Made by a program: the position numbers and the translations under genes. Positions 55,317-63,450 of a stretch of DNA of 64,000 nt are shown here, in pieces. The notes under the pieces are model-generated. The model did no database searches. It was given only the letters and a program-made list of their open reading frames with translations, and had not been told where the DNA came from. The DNA is taken from NCBI RefSeq assembly GCF_040372045.1, contig NZ_BAABWH010000001.1, one strand, 5' to 3'. Source of the stretch: Thalassolituus sp006212115. Lineage in GTDB: Bacteria > Pseudomonadota > Gammaproteobacteria > Pseudomonadales > Oceanobacteraceae. Within the stretch, counting starts at the first letter, position 1. Each line of letters opens with the position of its first letter.

Positions 55317-57229
55317 TCGGTCATTTCCTCTAGTTCGAGCCAGCGCATTTCCAGCGCTTCGAGTTGCTCTTCAATTTCTGCAAGCTTGGCCAGGGTCGCC
55401 TGCACTGTATCCTGGTCGCCGCTGTAAAAATCTGCGGCTTCGGTCACTGCAACGATTTTGTCGCGCTCTTCTTCCGCCGTAGCAATCTGCTCGGGCAGCA
55501 TATCGAGTTCACGTTGGAGCTTATAAGAGAGCTTTTTCTGTTCTTTCGGAGCCGGCACTGGATTTGTCTCTGCAGGCTGCGCTGCAGATGTTTTATCTGT
55601 CTGCTTTTGCGCTGAGGCAGTATCGGCTTTGGGTGATTTTTTATGGCCCCCAGTACGTTCATGCCAATCGCTGTAGCCACCGACATGTTCATCAATATGA
55701 CCACTGCCATCAAAGACCCACAGCTGGGTAACGACGTTATCAATAAACGCACGGTCGTGGGAAACGAGCAGCAGAGTGCCATCAAAATCAATCAGGCGCT
55801 CTTCCAGAAGCTCCAGTGTTTCGATGTCGAGATCGTTGGTAGGTTCATCCATCACCAGCAAGTTGCACGGTTTAAGGAACAGCTTGGCGAGCATGACCCG
55901 GTTACGCTCGCCACCGGATAATGCTTTGACCGGAGTACGGGCTCGTTCTGGCGGGAATAGGAAATCCCCTAGATAGCCAATTACGTGGCGGCTCTGACCA
56001 TTTACGATAACGTGATCTTTACCGTCAGCAACGTTATCAGCGATGGATTTGTCTTCTTCGAGTACGTTACGAGACTGATCGAAGTACGCTACTTCCAGCT
56101 TGGTGCCGGTACGGATATTTCCCGACTGCGGTTTAAGGGTGTTCAGTAGCAGTTTTAATAATGTACTTTTACCCACGCCGTTCGGGCCGACCAATCCAAT
56201 CCGGTCGCCACGCATAACCAAGGTCGAGAAGTCTTTCACCTGGCTGACGTCTTTCCAGGCGTAATTAACATCCGTTAGCTCAAACACCTGCTTACCGGAG
56301 CTTTCTGTTCCGGTCATGCTGATGTTGGCTGTCCCCACGCGATCACGGCGAGCTTTGTGCTGGTTACGCATTTCTTTTAAGCGTTCAACACGGCCTTCAT
56401 TACGCGTGCGGCGCGCCTTGATGCCCTGACGAATCCACTTTTCCTCTTCCGCGAGGCGTTTATCGAACAAGGCATTTTGAGTTGCTTCGTCTTCTAAGCG
56501 CTTTTCACGAAACTCCAGAAAGCCTCGGTAATCGCCCACCCAGTTGTAGAGGTGACCACGATCAAGGTCGACGATGCGGGTAGCCAGCGATTGTACAAAT
56601 GCACGATCGTGGCTGATAAAGACTAAGGCCCCGTTAAATTGTTTGAGCTGCTCTTCAAGCCACTCGATGGTTTCGACGTCCATATGGTTGGTTGGCTCGT
56701 CGAGAATGAGCAATTCAGGGTCTGTGACCAACGCGCGCGCCAGCATGACGCGACGCTGCCATCCACCCGACAGCTCGTTAAAGCGGCTCTCTGCGGGCAG
56801 GCTCAGACGTTGAATCATGGCATCGACTTTCTGTTGAATGCGCCAACCATCGGCAGCTTCGATCTTTGCCTGAAGAGTTTCGAGTTTTTTCAGGTCAGCG
56901 TCTGCGCCGCGTGCCGTCTCTTCGTGGTAACGCGCCAGCACAGCACCGAGGTCGCCGATACCATCGGCGACAACATCGTACACCGACTCGTCGACACTCT
57001 TAGGGAGTTCTTGCTGCAACGCGGCAACACGCAACGTATCGCGATACTGAACAACCCCATCATCCGGGGTAATCTCGCGATTAATGATTTTCAGCAGGGT
57101 CGACTTGCCTTCACCATTGCGGCCGACAACGCACAAGCGCTCACCGCTCTGAACATCAAGATCGACTTTATCGAGAAGAACGTGATCACCAAACGCCAGC
57201 TCAACCTGCTGTAATCTGACTAATACCAT
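55313..57229 (-). CDS. uup: ABC-F ATPase Uup
   Basis: The 638-residue protein has two fused ABC cassettes and no membrane segments. Cassette one has VVGRNGEGKSTLLK, LSGGWQRRVMLARAL and LILDEPTNHMD. Cassette two has LVGPNGVGKSTLLK, LSGGERNRVMLAKLF and LLVMDEPTNDLD. The ABC-F linker is the charged stretch after the first cassette. The C-terminal coiled coil (YKLQRELDMLPEQIATAEEERDK) is the DNA-binding Uup domain. It is thought to act on ribosomes or on branched DNA. Confidence 0.93.
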   Translation of the reverse strand: MVLVRLQQVELAFGDHVLLDKVDLDVQSGERLCVVGRNGEGKSTLLKIINREITPDDGVVQYRDTLRVAALQQELPKSVDESVYDVVADGIGDLGAVLARYHEETARGADADLKKLETLQAKIEAADGWRIQQKVDAMIQRLSLPAESRFNELSGGWQRRVMLARALVTDPELLILDEPTNHMDVETIEWLEEQLKQFNGALVFISHDRAFVQSLATRIVDLDRGHLYNWVGDYRGFLEFREKRLEDEATQNALFDKRLAEEEKWIRQGIKARRTRNEGRVERLKEMRNQHKARRDRVGTANISMTGTESSGKQVFELTDVNYAWKDVSQVKDFSTLVMRGDRIGLVGPNGVGKSTLLKLLLNTLKPQSGNIRTGTKLEVAYFDQSRNVLEEDKSIADNVADGKDHVIVNGQSRHVIGYLGDFLFPPERARTPVKALSGGERNRVMLAKLFLKPCNLLVMDEPTNDLDIETLELLEERLIDFDGTLLLVSHDRAFIDNVVTQLWVFDGSGHIDEHVGGYSDWHERTGGHKKSPKADTASAQKQTDKTSAAQPAETNPVPAPKEQKKLSYKLQRELDMLPEQIATAEEERDKIVAVTEAADFYSGDQDTVQATLAKLAEIEEQLEALEMRWLELEEMTE

Positions 57230-57509
57230 TTATATAGCCTTTTCGTGTTTGAACGGCTGCTGTAACAACGCCGTGAAATCTGGCGCGCATAGTATCAGTG
57301 AGCGCCCATCGCTGCGAACTCCTCCGTGATCTTCGACTATGATTGTCCTGCGATTGCAACAATCTGTAACGTGAAATGTTATGGTCGGCCATTGTTTTAA
57401 ACAAATCGCGCATGTAAAAAATCTGCCACGCTTGTGTCCTGTTTTGAATACACACGGGCCAGACAGGAGGGAACGCCCTATTGGCGCCCCCGGATATCAG
57501 GAAAGTATT

Positions 57510-58622
57510 ATGAGTTATGCACTGAAGCTGAGCTTCTCACACAAAGTCGCACTGGCGATCCTGTTCATTCTTGTTCTGTGGGTGGTCACTGGCCCTGCAC
57601 ATACGGAAGATGTCACAGACCGCCCACTCTCTCAGGAAGAACTCAGCCTGACGGTAGCCTATAAAGTCCTCAAGCCTGAAACCAAAGAACGTTCAGTCAA
57701 GGTATCTGCGCATGTCGCGGCAAACCGAGCGGTGGATATCGTCGCCGAGGTCAGCGGAAAAGTAACCGGCTTGCCCGCAACAAAAGGCACACAGGTTAAC
57801 GAAGGTCAGTTACTGCTTGAGATTGATCAGCGTAACTTGCCCGCCCGCCTGAAGCAGGCGGAAGCTCAACTCAAGCGCCGTAAACTCGAAACCCAAAGTA
57901 CCCGCAACCTGTTTGACCGAGACCTGACCAATCAATCCGCGGTTGTCATCGCTGAATCTGAGCTGGCAGAAGCAGAAGCGGCACTGACCGACATCAAACT
58001 CGACCTTGAAGCAACACGTGTGAAAGCGCCATTCGACGGTATTTATGATCAACGTTACGTTGAAGAAGGCGAATACGTTTCTCCGGGTACCGCTCTCGTT
58101 CGTGTGATTGATAACCGCACCATGCTGATTAAAGGTGCCTTATCCGAGAAGTCTATCAATGACGTCAGCGTTGGTTCAGAGGCTTATGCTGAACTGCCAA
58201 CCGGTAAAAGAGTGAAAGGCACCATCCGATTTATTGCGGCGTCTGCTTCAGCGGACACCCGTACCTACGCCGTAGAGATGGAAGTCACAGGCGATCGCGA
58301 AGGTCTCTACGATGGCCAGACCGCGACATTAATGATTCCTCAGGGTGAGCAGGATGCCTACGAGATCTCACCTGCACTTCTGATTATTACCGAAGACGGT
58401 GGACTGGGCGTTAAATTACTTGATACCGACAACCGTGTGGTCATTGTTAATGTCGATATCCTCGAAGCAGGTACCGACGGTATCTGGATCTATGGCCCCC
58501 AAGGCGATATCCGGTTAATTACTGTGGGTCAGGGCTTCGTAGACATAGGCCAGCAAGTGGACGCCAAAGAGCAGGTATCTTCACGCTCGAAGCAGAAGGC
58601 AGCAGAGGCTGACGAAGCATGA
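57510..58622 (+). CDS. RND efflux periplasmic adaptor (membrane fusion protein)
   Basis: About 370 residues from the ATG at 57510 (MSYALKLSFSHKVALAIL), with CAGGAAAG upstream; the longer frame upstream is not protein-like. One N-terminal hydrophobic anchor is followed by the barrel-sandwich hybrid (VDIVAEVSGKVTGLPATKGTQVNEGQLLLEIDQRNLPARLKQAEAQLKRRK). The helical hairpin and the closing lipoyl half (VKAPFDGIYDQRYVEEGEYVSPGTALVRVID) come next, then the beta-barrel domain. It overlaps the pump gene by four bases. No outer-membrane channel gene is adjacent, so a TolC elsewhere is likely. Confidence 0.9.
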   Translation: MSYALKLSFSHKVALAILFILVLWVVTGPAHTEDVTDRPLSQEELSLTVAYKVLKPETKERSVKVSAHVAANRAVDIVAEVSGKVTGLPATKGTQVNEGQLLLEIDQRNLPARLKQAEAQLKRRKLETQSTRNLFDRDLTNQSAVVIAESELAEAEAALTDIKLDLEATRVKAPFDGIYDQRYVEEGEYVSPGTALVRVIDNRTMLIKGALSEKSINDVSVGSEAYAELPTGKRVKGTIRFIAASASADTRTYAVEMEVTGDREGLYDGQTATLMIPQGEQDAYEISPALLIITEDGGLGVKLLDTDNRVVIVNVDILEAGTDGIWIYGPQGDIRLITVGQGFVDIGQQVDAKEQVSSRSKQKAAEADEA

Positions 58623-61600
58623 AGAGGTTAATCGAAGCCGCGATCAATCGGCACCGTACGGTGATTATGCTGTTTGTGCTGATGTTGATTACCGGCACAG
58701 CCACGCTGATTACCATCCCAAAAGAAAGCTCACCTGACGTTACCATCCCCAATGTTTACGTCTCGGTCATTCATAATGGTATTTCGCCGGAAGATGCCGA
58801 CACCCTGCTCTACGAGCCCCTCGAGACACAACTGCAAGGGCTTGAAGGCCTGAAAGAAATGGTGTCGACCGCCACCTTTGGGCATCTGTCTATTCAGCTG
58901 GAATTCTACAGCAACGTCGATATCGACAATGCGCTCGATGACGTGCGCAATAAGGTAAATGATGCCGTCGGCGAACTGCCTGCCGACAGTGAAGAGCCGA
59001 TTGTTCGTGAAATTAACGTGGCTCTTTTCCCTGTGATGGTAGTTACCGTCGCGGGGGACGTTGATGAGCATGTCCTTTATCTTGCCGCCGACGAACTGAA
59101 AAAACGTATTGAGTCATTACCGGGCGTCCTGGAAGTTGACATTAAAGGGAAACGCGAACAAGTCGCCGAACTCATTATCGACCCGGCGAAGATGGACAAC
59201 TACGGTTTGTCTCTTACCGAAGTCGGTAACCTCCTCCGCAACAACAGCCTGCTTGTCGCCACGGAAGATATTAATAACGAACAGGGACGTTTCAGTGTAA
59301 AAATTCCGGGGCGAATTAATGATATTGAAGGACTTCTGAGGCTTCCGGTTAAGTCGGTCGGCGATGAGGTGGTTCTTTTTCAGGACGTGGCCGTAGGTCG
59401 TCTCTCTTTTAAAGACCCCTCTACCGGAGCACGTGTCAACGGCCACCAGGCTGTTACGCTGGAAATTAAAAAGCGTATCGGCGCCAACATCATTGAGACG
59501 CTCGATGAAGTACGGGTGATCACGGATGCCGCCAAGGATATGCTCCCTGAGGGTATAAAACTCGGCATTATTCAGGACGAGTCAAAGCAGATCCGCACTA
59601 TGTTGAACGATCTGTTTAACAGTGTTCTGGTCGCTACGCTTTTGGTATTTCTGTTGATTCTCGGAAGCCTGGGTGTGCGCTCTTCCGTGCTCGTTGGCCT
59701 CGCCATTCCCGGTGCATTCCTGATGGGGATTATGGCCATTAACGCGATGGGCGATACGCTCAACATGGTTGTTCTTTTCGCGCTGATTTTGTCTGTCGGG
59801 ATGCTCGTCGACAGCGCTATCGTGGTTGTCGAATACGCTGACCGACGTCTCGCCGAAGGATTACAGCCACGTGATGCATACAACGAAGGTGCGCGACGTA
59901 TGGCATGGCCAATCATTGCCTCCACAGCAACGACACTCGCCGTATTCCTACCCCTGCTTTTCTGGCCGGGCGTAATGGGCGGCTTTATGAAATACCTGCC
60001 TTTAACCCTGTTATTCACTTTAACGGGGTCACTGGTGATGGCACTGATCGTGATTCCCGCCGTGGGCAAAGTACTCGGGCGCGCCGGACACCACGACCAG
60101 GAAGCACTGGATGTGATTGTCGCGGCTGAAAACGGCGACTTCGATAAAATGAGTGGGTTTTCCTCACGCTATGTAAGAGTACTCCGCAAAGCACTGGAGA
60201 ATCCGGGCAAGACATGCCTGATTGTATTGGCGTTCGTTTTTTCTTCCTTTGGTATTTATGGCGTTGGTGGTCACGGCACAGAGTTCTTCCCTGAGGTGGA
60301 CGTCGATGTCGCCATGGTGGATGTCCGTGCCCGCGGGAATCTGTCGTTCGCGGAACGTGAAGCCTTGGTCAGAGAAGTCGAATATGAAATTTTCGACATG
60401 AAAGAAATTGATGCCATTTATACCTCCGTCTTTGTGACCGCACCACGCGGTGGAATGGAATCCTCGCCACCCGACCTGGTCGGCCGTATTCAACTGGAGT
60501 TAGTTGACTGGCAATCACGCAGAACCGCTGACGATATTCTTGCAGAAATTGAAGAGCGCACAGCGCACTTGCCCGGCATTATTATCGAAACCCGCAAAAA
60601 AGAAGGCGGCCCCGCAGGCGGCCCTCCTATTCAGTTACAGCTGAGCAGTCGTAGCGAGAGCAATATTATCCCGATGATGGAGAAAGTATTGCCCATGCTC
60701 AAAAACGACCCTGAGTTAAAAGATGTCCGCGACGACCGCCCTCTCGACGGTGTCGAGTGGCGTCTGGACATTGATCGTGAAGAAGCCGTGCGTTTCGGTG
60801 CCAGTGTCGCTGAAATTGGCTCCCTCATCAGGATGATTACCGGCGGACAGGTTATTACTCAGTTCCAGCCCGACTACGCTGATGAGGAACTCGATATTCT
60901 TCTCAGATATCCAGAACAGAAGCGTACGATTGACCTGTTCACAGACATCAACATTAAAACGGCGAAAGGTCTGGTGCCTCTGAGCCAGTTTGTGACCCGC
61001 GTGCCCATTAATAAAACGGGCGATATTGTCCGTGTCGATGGTAAGCGTCGCTACCTGATCACAGCGAATGTGGCCGAGGGCGTTAACTCCAACGAGAAAA
61101 TCGCCGAACTGGGTGAAAAACTGAAGGAGTTTGACTGGCTGGAAGCAGAAGTTGAACCGAAATTCCGCGGTGACTTTGAGCAGCAGATGGAGACCGGGAT
61201 CTTCCTGATGAGCGCCTTCTCTATTGCGATCTTCCTGATGGTGACCTTACTGGTCACTCAGTTTAATAGCTTCTATCAGGCAGGCCTGATCATGAGCGCA
61301 ATTATTCTGTCCGTCGCAGGTGTACTCATGGGGCTACTCATTCGCGGCGAACCATTCGGAATTGTTATGAGTGGTGTCGGTGTTATTTCGTTGGCCGGTA
61401 TTGTGGTGAATAACAACATCGTATTGATCGATACTTATAACCAGATCCGTATGACCGGTGTGAGCGCGTTTGATGCGGCAATGCGGACGGGCGCCATACG
61501 TCTGCGCCCGGTGCTTCTGACAGCCGTTACAACGGTGGTTGGCCTTATCCCTATGGTGATGCAGTGGAACATCGACCTGATCCACAGAGAAGTCAGTATG

Positions 61601-61756
61601 GGCGCGCCATCGTCGCAGTGGTGGACTCAATTATCGACCGCAATCGCTGGCGGACTGACCTTCGCCACCGTGCTGACCCTGATCTTCACACCGGCACTTC
61701 TGGTATGGCGTGACCGTAATAAAGACCGCGACCACGAACATAATGCAAGTCACTGA
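58619..61756 (+). CDS. RND-family efflux transporter permease
   Basis: The 1045-residue permease has 12 transmembrane helices and two large periplasmic loops. Typical marks are the N-terminal ITGTATLITIPKESSPDVTIPNVYVSV and the helix-4 GMLVDSAIVVVEYADRRLAEG with its Asp. The second half has GIVVNNNIVLIDTYNQIR and the C-terminal RLRPVLLTAVTTVVGLIPMVM. The family exports drugs, solvents or bile-like compounds by proton antiport. The subtype is HAE1-like; the substrate cannot be told. It forms an operon with the adaptor. Confidence 0.93.
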   Translation: MKRLIEAAINRHRTVIMLFVLMLITGTATLITIPKESSPDVTIPNVYVSVIHNGISPEDADTLLYEPLETQLQGLEGLKEMVSTATFGHLSIQLEFYSNVDIDNALDDVRNKVNDAVGELPADSEEPIVREINVALFPVMVVTVAGDVDEHVLYLAADELKKRIESLPGVLEVDIKGKREQVAELIIDPAKMDNYGLSLTEVGNLLRNNSLLVATEDINNEQGRFSVKIPGRINDIEGLLRLPVKSVGDEVVLFQDVAVGRLSFKDPSTGARVNGHQAVTLEIKKRIGANIIETLDEVRVITDAAKDMLPEGIKLGIIQDESKQIRTMLNDLFNSVLVATLLVFLLILGSLGVRSSVLVGLAIPGAFLMGIMAINAMGDTLNMVVLFALILSVGMLVDSAIVVVEYADRRLAEGLQPRDAYNEGARRMAWPIIASTATTLAVFLPLLFWPGVMGGFMKYLPLTLLFTLTGSLVMALIVIPAVGKVLGRAGHHDQEALDVIVAAENGDFDKMSGFSSRYVRVLRKALENPGKTCLIVLAFVFSSFGIYGVGGHGTEFFPEVDVDVAMVDVRARGNLSFAEREALVREVEYEIFDMKEIDAIYTSVFVTAPRGGMESSPPDLVGRIQLELVDWQSRRTADDILAEIEERTAHLPGIIIETRKKEGGPAGGPPIQLQLSSRSESNIIPMMEKVLPMLKNDPELKDVRDDRPLDGVEWRLDIDREEAVRFGASVAEIGSLIRMITGGQVITQFQPDYADEELDILLRYPEQKRTIDLFTDINIKTAKGLVPLSQFVTRVPINKTGDIVRVDGKRRYLITANVAEGVNSNEKIAELGEKLKEFDWLEAEVEPKFRGDFEQQMETGIFLMSAFSIAIFLMVTLLVTQFNSFYQAGLIMSAIILSVAGVLMGLLIRGEPFGIVMSGVGVISLAGIVVNNNIVLIDTYNQIRMTGVSAFDAAMRTGAIRLRPVLLTAVTTVVGLIPMVMQWNIDLIHREVSMGAPSSQWWTQLSTAIAGGLTFATVLTLIFTPALLVWRDRNKDRDHEHNASH

Positions 61757-61784
61757 AAAAAGTAGAAAAAATTGCATATAGCGT

Positions 61785-61812
61785 TTGACATCCGCCCTGA
61801 CGTGCGTAGAAT
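61785..61812 (+). promoter_or_regulatory. Sigma-70 promoter of the tRNA cluster
   Basis: TTGACA (61785-61790), a 16-base spacer and TAGAAT (61807-61812), followed by the GC-rich discriminator GCGACC typical of stringently controlled stable-RNA promoters. The first tRNA begins 21 bases after the -10. Confidence 0.8.
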
Positions 61813-61832
61813 GCGACCTCGCTTCAGGACAT

Positions 61833-61908
61833 GGGTGATTAGCTCAGCTGGGAGAGCATCTGCCTTACAAGCAGAGGGTCGGCGGTTCGATCCCGTCATC
61901 ACCCACCA
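61833..61908 (+). tRNA. tRNA-Val(TAC), copy 1
   Basis: 76 bases including encoded CCA. Acceptor GGGTGAT pairs with ATCACCC. The anticodon loop CTTACAA carries TAC (reads valine GTA) and the T-loop is GGTTCGATCCC. Confidence 0.97.
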
Positions 61909-61950
61909 AATCCTGATGCAAGAGTCTGAAAAGACTCAGTTTTTGAAAGT

Positions 61951-62027
61951 GGACTGGTAGTTCAGTTGGTTAGAATACCGGCCTGTCACGCCGGGGGTCG
62001 CGGGTTCGAGTCCCGTCCAGTCCGCCA
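61951..62027 (+). tRNA. tRNA-Asp(GTC), copy 1
   Basis: 77 bases including encoded CCA. Acceptor GGACTGG pairs with CCAGTCC, the anticodon loop CTGTCAC carries GTC and the discriminator is G. Confidence 0.97.
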
Positions 62028-62070
62028 ACTTCAAAAACAGTTTTTGTTTCATCGCGTCTACTGCTTAAAA

Positions 62071-62200
62071 GCGGTTTGATGATTGAGAATGATACAAGGC
62101 GTACCGCAGCGAGTACCCTGAGGCATACCTACTGGTAGACGAAGGGACGAGCGAGGAACAACGCAGTAGCAGCTCAAGCAGCGAAGCGATAAACAAGTTT
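62071..62200 (+). repeat. 130-bp spacer repeat, copy 1, upstream of the second tRNA-Val
   Basis: It runs from GCGGTTTGATGATTGAG to the base before tRNA-Val and is repeated almost unchanged at 62485-62614. Inside are GTACCGCAGCGAGTACCCTGAG and a short stem around CTACTGGTAG. No open reading frame is convincing. Confidence 0.8.
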
Positions 62201-62276
62201 GGGTGATTAGCTCAGCTGGGAGAGCATCTGCCTTACAAGCAGAGGGTCGGCGGTTCGATCCCGTCATCACCCACCA
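62201..62276 (+). tRNA. tRNA-Val(TAC), copy 2
   Basis: Identical in sequence to copy 1 (TAC anticodon, encoded CCA). Confidence 0.97.
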
Positions 62277-62281
62277 AATGT

Positions 62282-62358
62282 GGACTGGTAGTTCAGTTGG
62301 TTAGAATACCGGCCTGTCACGCCGGGGGTCGCGGGTTCGAGTCCCGTCCAGTCCGCCA
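62282..62358 (+). tRNA. tRNA-Asp(GTC), copy 2
   Basis: Identical to copy 1; it begins only five bases after the preceding tRNA-Val. Confidence 0.97.
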
Positions 62359-62429
62359 TCTTCTTTCAAGAAGTAAAATTGAATGCGAACGATACTGGCT
62401 CACGTCGAGTCCTCGGAGTGCCGCCCAGT

Positions 62430-62465
62430 CCAGTCCGCCATCTTCTCTCAAGAAGTAAAACTGAA
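62430..62465 (+). repeat. Duplicated tail of tRNA-Asp copy 2
   Basis: CCAGTCCGCCATCTTCT followed by CAAGAAGTAAAA repeats the 3' end and downstream bases of the preceding tRNA-Asp (62348-62382). The upstream part (GTCGAGTCC...) is a decayed T-arm, so this is a partial tRNA relic. Confidence 0.7.
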
Positions 62466-62484
62466 ACGTTTCACCGCTCTCTAT

Positions 62485-62614
62485 GCGGTTTGATGATTGA
62501 GAATGGTACAAGGCGTACCGCAGCGAGTACCCTGAGACATACCTACTGGTAGGCGAAGGGACGAGCGAGGAACAACGCAGTAACAACTCAATCAGCGAAG
62601 CGACAAACCTATTT
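62485..62614 (+). repeat. 130-bp spacer repeat, copy 2, upstream of the third tRNA-Val
   Basis: It has the same length and nearly the same bases as copy 1, and again ends exactly at a tRNA-Val. The tRNA-plus-spacer unit has therefore been duplicated as a block. Confidence 0.8.
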
Positions 62615-62690
62615 GGGTGATTAGCTCAGCTGGGAGAGCATCTGCCTTACAAGCAGAGGGTCGGCGGTTCGATCCCGTCATCACCCACCA
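62615..62690 (+). tRNA. tRNA-Val(TAC), copy 3
   Basis: Identical to copies 1 and 2. Confidence 0.97.
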
Positions 62691-62718
62691 TCACTTTGCA
62701 AAGAAGTGATCACAATGC

Positions 62719-62795
62719 GGACTGGTAGTTCAGTTGGTTAGAATACCGGCCTGTCACGCCGGGGGTCGCGGGTTCGAGTCCCGTCCAGTCCGCCA
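62719..62795 (+). tRNA. tRNA-Asp(GTC), copy 3
   Basis: Identical to copies 1 and 2. It is followed by a weak ATCTT/AAGAT hairpin, C5 and T5, possibly the end of the transcript. Confidence 0.97.
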
Positions 62796-63050
62796 TCTTT
62801 CTTAAGATCCCCCTTTTTAAATGCACGCCGAGTTCGAGTCCCGCTTGAGCGCAAGCCCGGCCGTCCGCCATCTTTCTTAAGATCCCCCTTTTTAAATGCA
62901 CGCCGAGTTCGAGTCCCGCTTGAGCGCAAGCCCGGCCGTCCGCCATCTTCCTTAAGATTCCCTTGATAGTTATTAACCTTGGTCGCGGTCAGGAATGCCT
63001 GCCCAGTCGCCTCCCGCTTGAACGCAAGCCCGGCCGCCCGCCATCTTCTT
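62794..63050. repeat. 75-bp tandem repeats carrying tRNA-Asp 3'-end relics
   Basis: Units start at 62794, 62869 and 62944 (spacing exactly 75), with a further degenerate junction at 63042. Each contains GAGTTCGAGTCCCGC (tRNA-Asp T-arm), a GCTTG-AGCG-CAAGC hairpin and CCGTCCGCCA (acceptor end). The third unit is interrupted and diverged. Confidence 0.8.
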
Positions 63051-63137
63051 TTAGATCTCCTCCCCCTTTCTTATTAGATTTTTCTCCGCCCCTGTCACAC
63101 TCACGTCACATTCGTTGACTATCTTATACACATAGTC

Positions 63138-63198
63138 GCAGGGACGTCTGGGAACTCTGGCAGGGATGTCTGGTCTTTTTTCCAGCAGCGACTATATT
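63138..63198 (+). promoter_or_regulatory. AraC-type direct repeats and promoter for the acidic peptide gene
   Basis: GCAGGGACGTCTGG (63138-63151) and GCAGGGATGTCTGG (63160-63173) are direct repeats 22 bases apart, two helical turns. The second overlaps the -35 position of a TATATT -10 (63193-63198) whose own -35 is poor. This is the layout of an AraC-activated class II promoter. An inverted repeat GACTAT/ATAGTC (63117-63137) lies just upstream. Confidence 0.55.
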
Positions 63199-63260
63199 TA
63201 ATGGCACGCAATATGCTCTTACCAATTAGGCAAGATAAACACCGAAGTGTGGAGTATGTG

Positions 63261-63312
63261 CCTGGGTCATTAACGTAGCGCTCTCAGAGAGCCTGTAGTG
63301 ACCCACCAACAG
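63261..63312 (+). other. Structured 5' leader of the acidic peptide gene
   Basis: TGGGTCA (63263-63269) can pair with TGACCCA (63299-63305), and the inner GCTCTC/GAGAGC (63280-63292) forms a second stem. CCTG/CAGG may extend the outer one. The ribosome site lies about 20 bases downstream. Whether it regulates is unknown. Confidence 0.45.
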
Positions 63313-63342
63313 GACTGGATTAACAACAATAAGGAGATCAAG

Positions 63343-63423
63343 ATGTCTGATTACATTGAAGATCTGTTAGATGTCGGCTTTGACGATTACGAAGACGACT
63401 GCGATGACGCCGTAGAGATGTAA
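63343..63423 (+). CDS. 26-residue highly acidic peptide
   Basis: ATG at 63343 is preceded by AAGGAGAT with ideal spacing; stop is at 63421. The peptide begins MSDYIEDLLDVGFDDYED and ends CDDAVEM. It has 12 Asp/Glu, one Cys and no Lys or Arg. The strong ribosome site, a candidate AraC-controlled promoter, a structured leader and a following hairpin all support a real gene. I do not recognise it. It could be a modified-peptide precursor, an inhibitor or a metal-binding peptide. Confidence 0.6.
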   Translation: MSDYIEDLLDVGFDDYEDDCDDAVEM

Positions 63424-63431
63424 CTACGGTT

Positions 63432-63450
63432 CTGCCCTAGCGGCAGTTTT
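63432..63450 (+). terminator. Short hairpin terminator after the acidic peptide gene
   Basis: CTGCC (63432-63436) with GGCAG (63442-63446) is followed by four T. It overlaps the 3' end of the convergent araC gene. Confidence 0.5.

Noticed and set aside
61833..62795. Possible rRNA operon around the tRNAs
   Set aside because: No 16S, 23S or 5S sequence is present; the tRNAs form their own cluster.
62710..62946. Open frame on the minus strand with two near-identical 28-residue repeats
   Set aside because: It is only the translation of the 75-bp tRNA-Asp relic repeats and tRNA-Asp copy 3; no ribosome site or protein-like composition.
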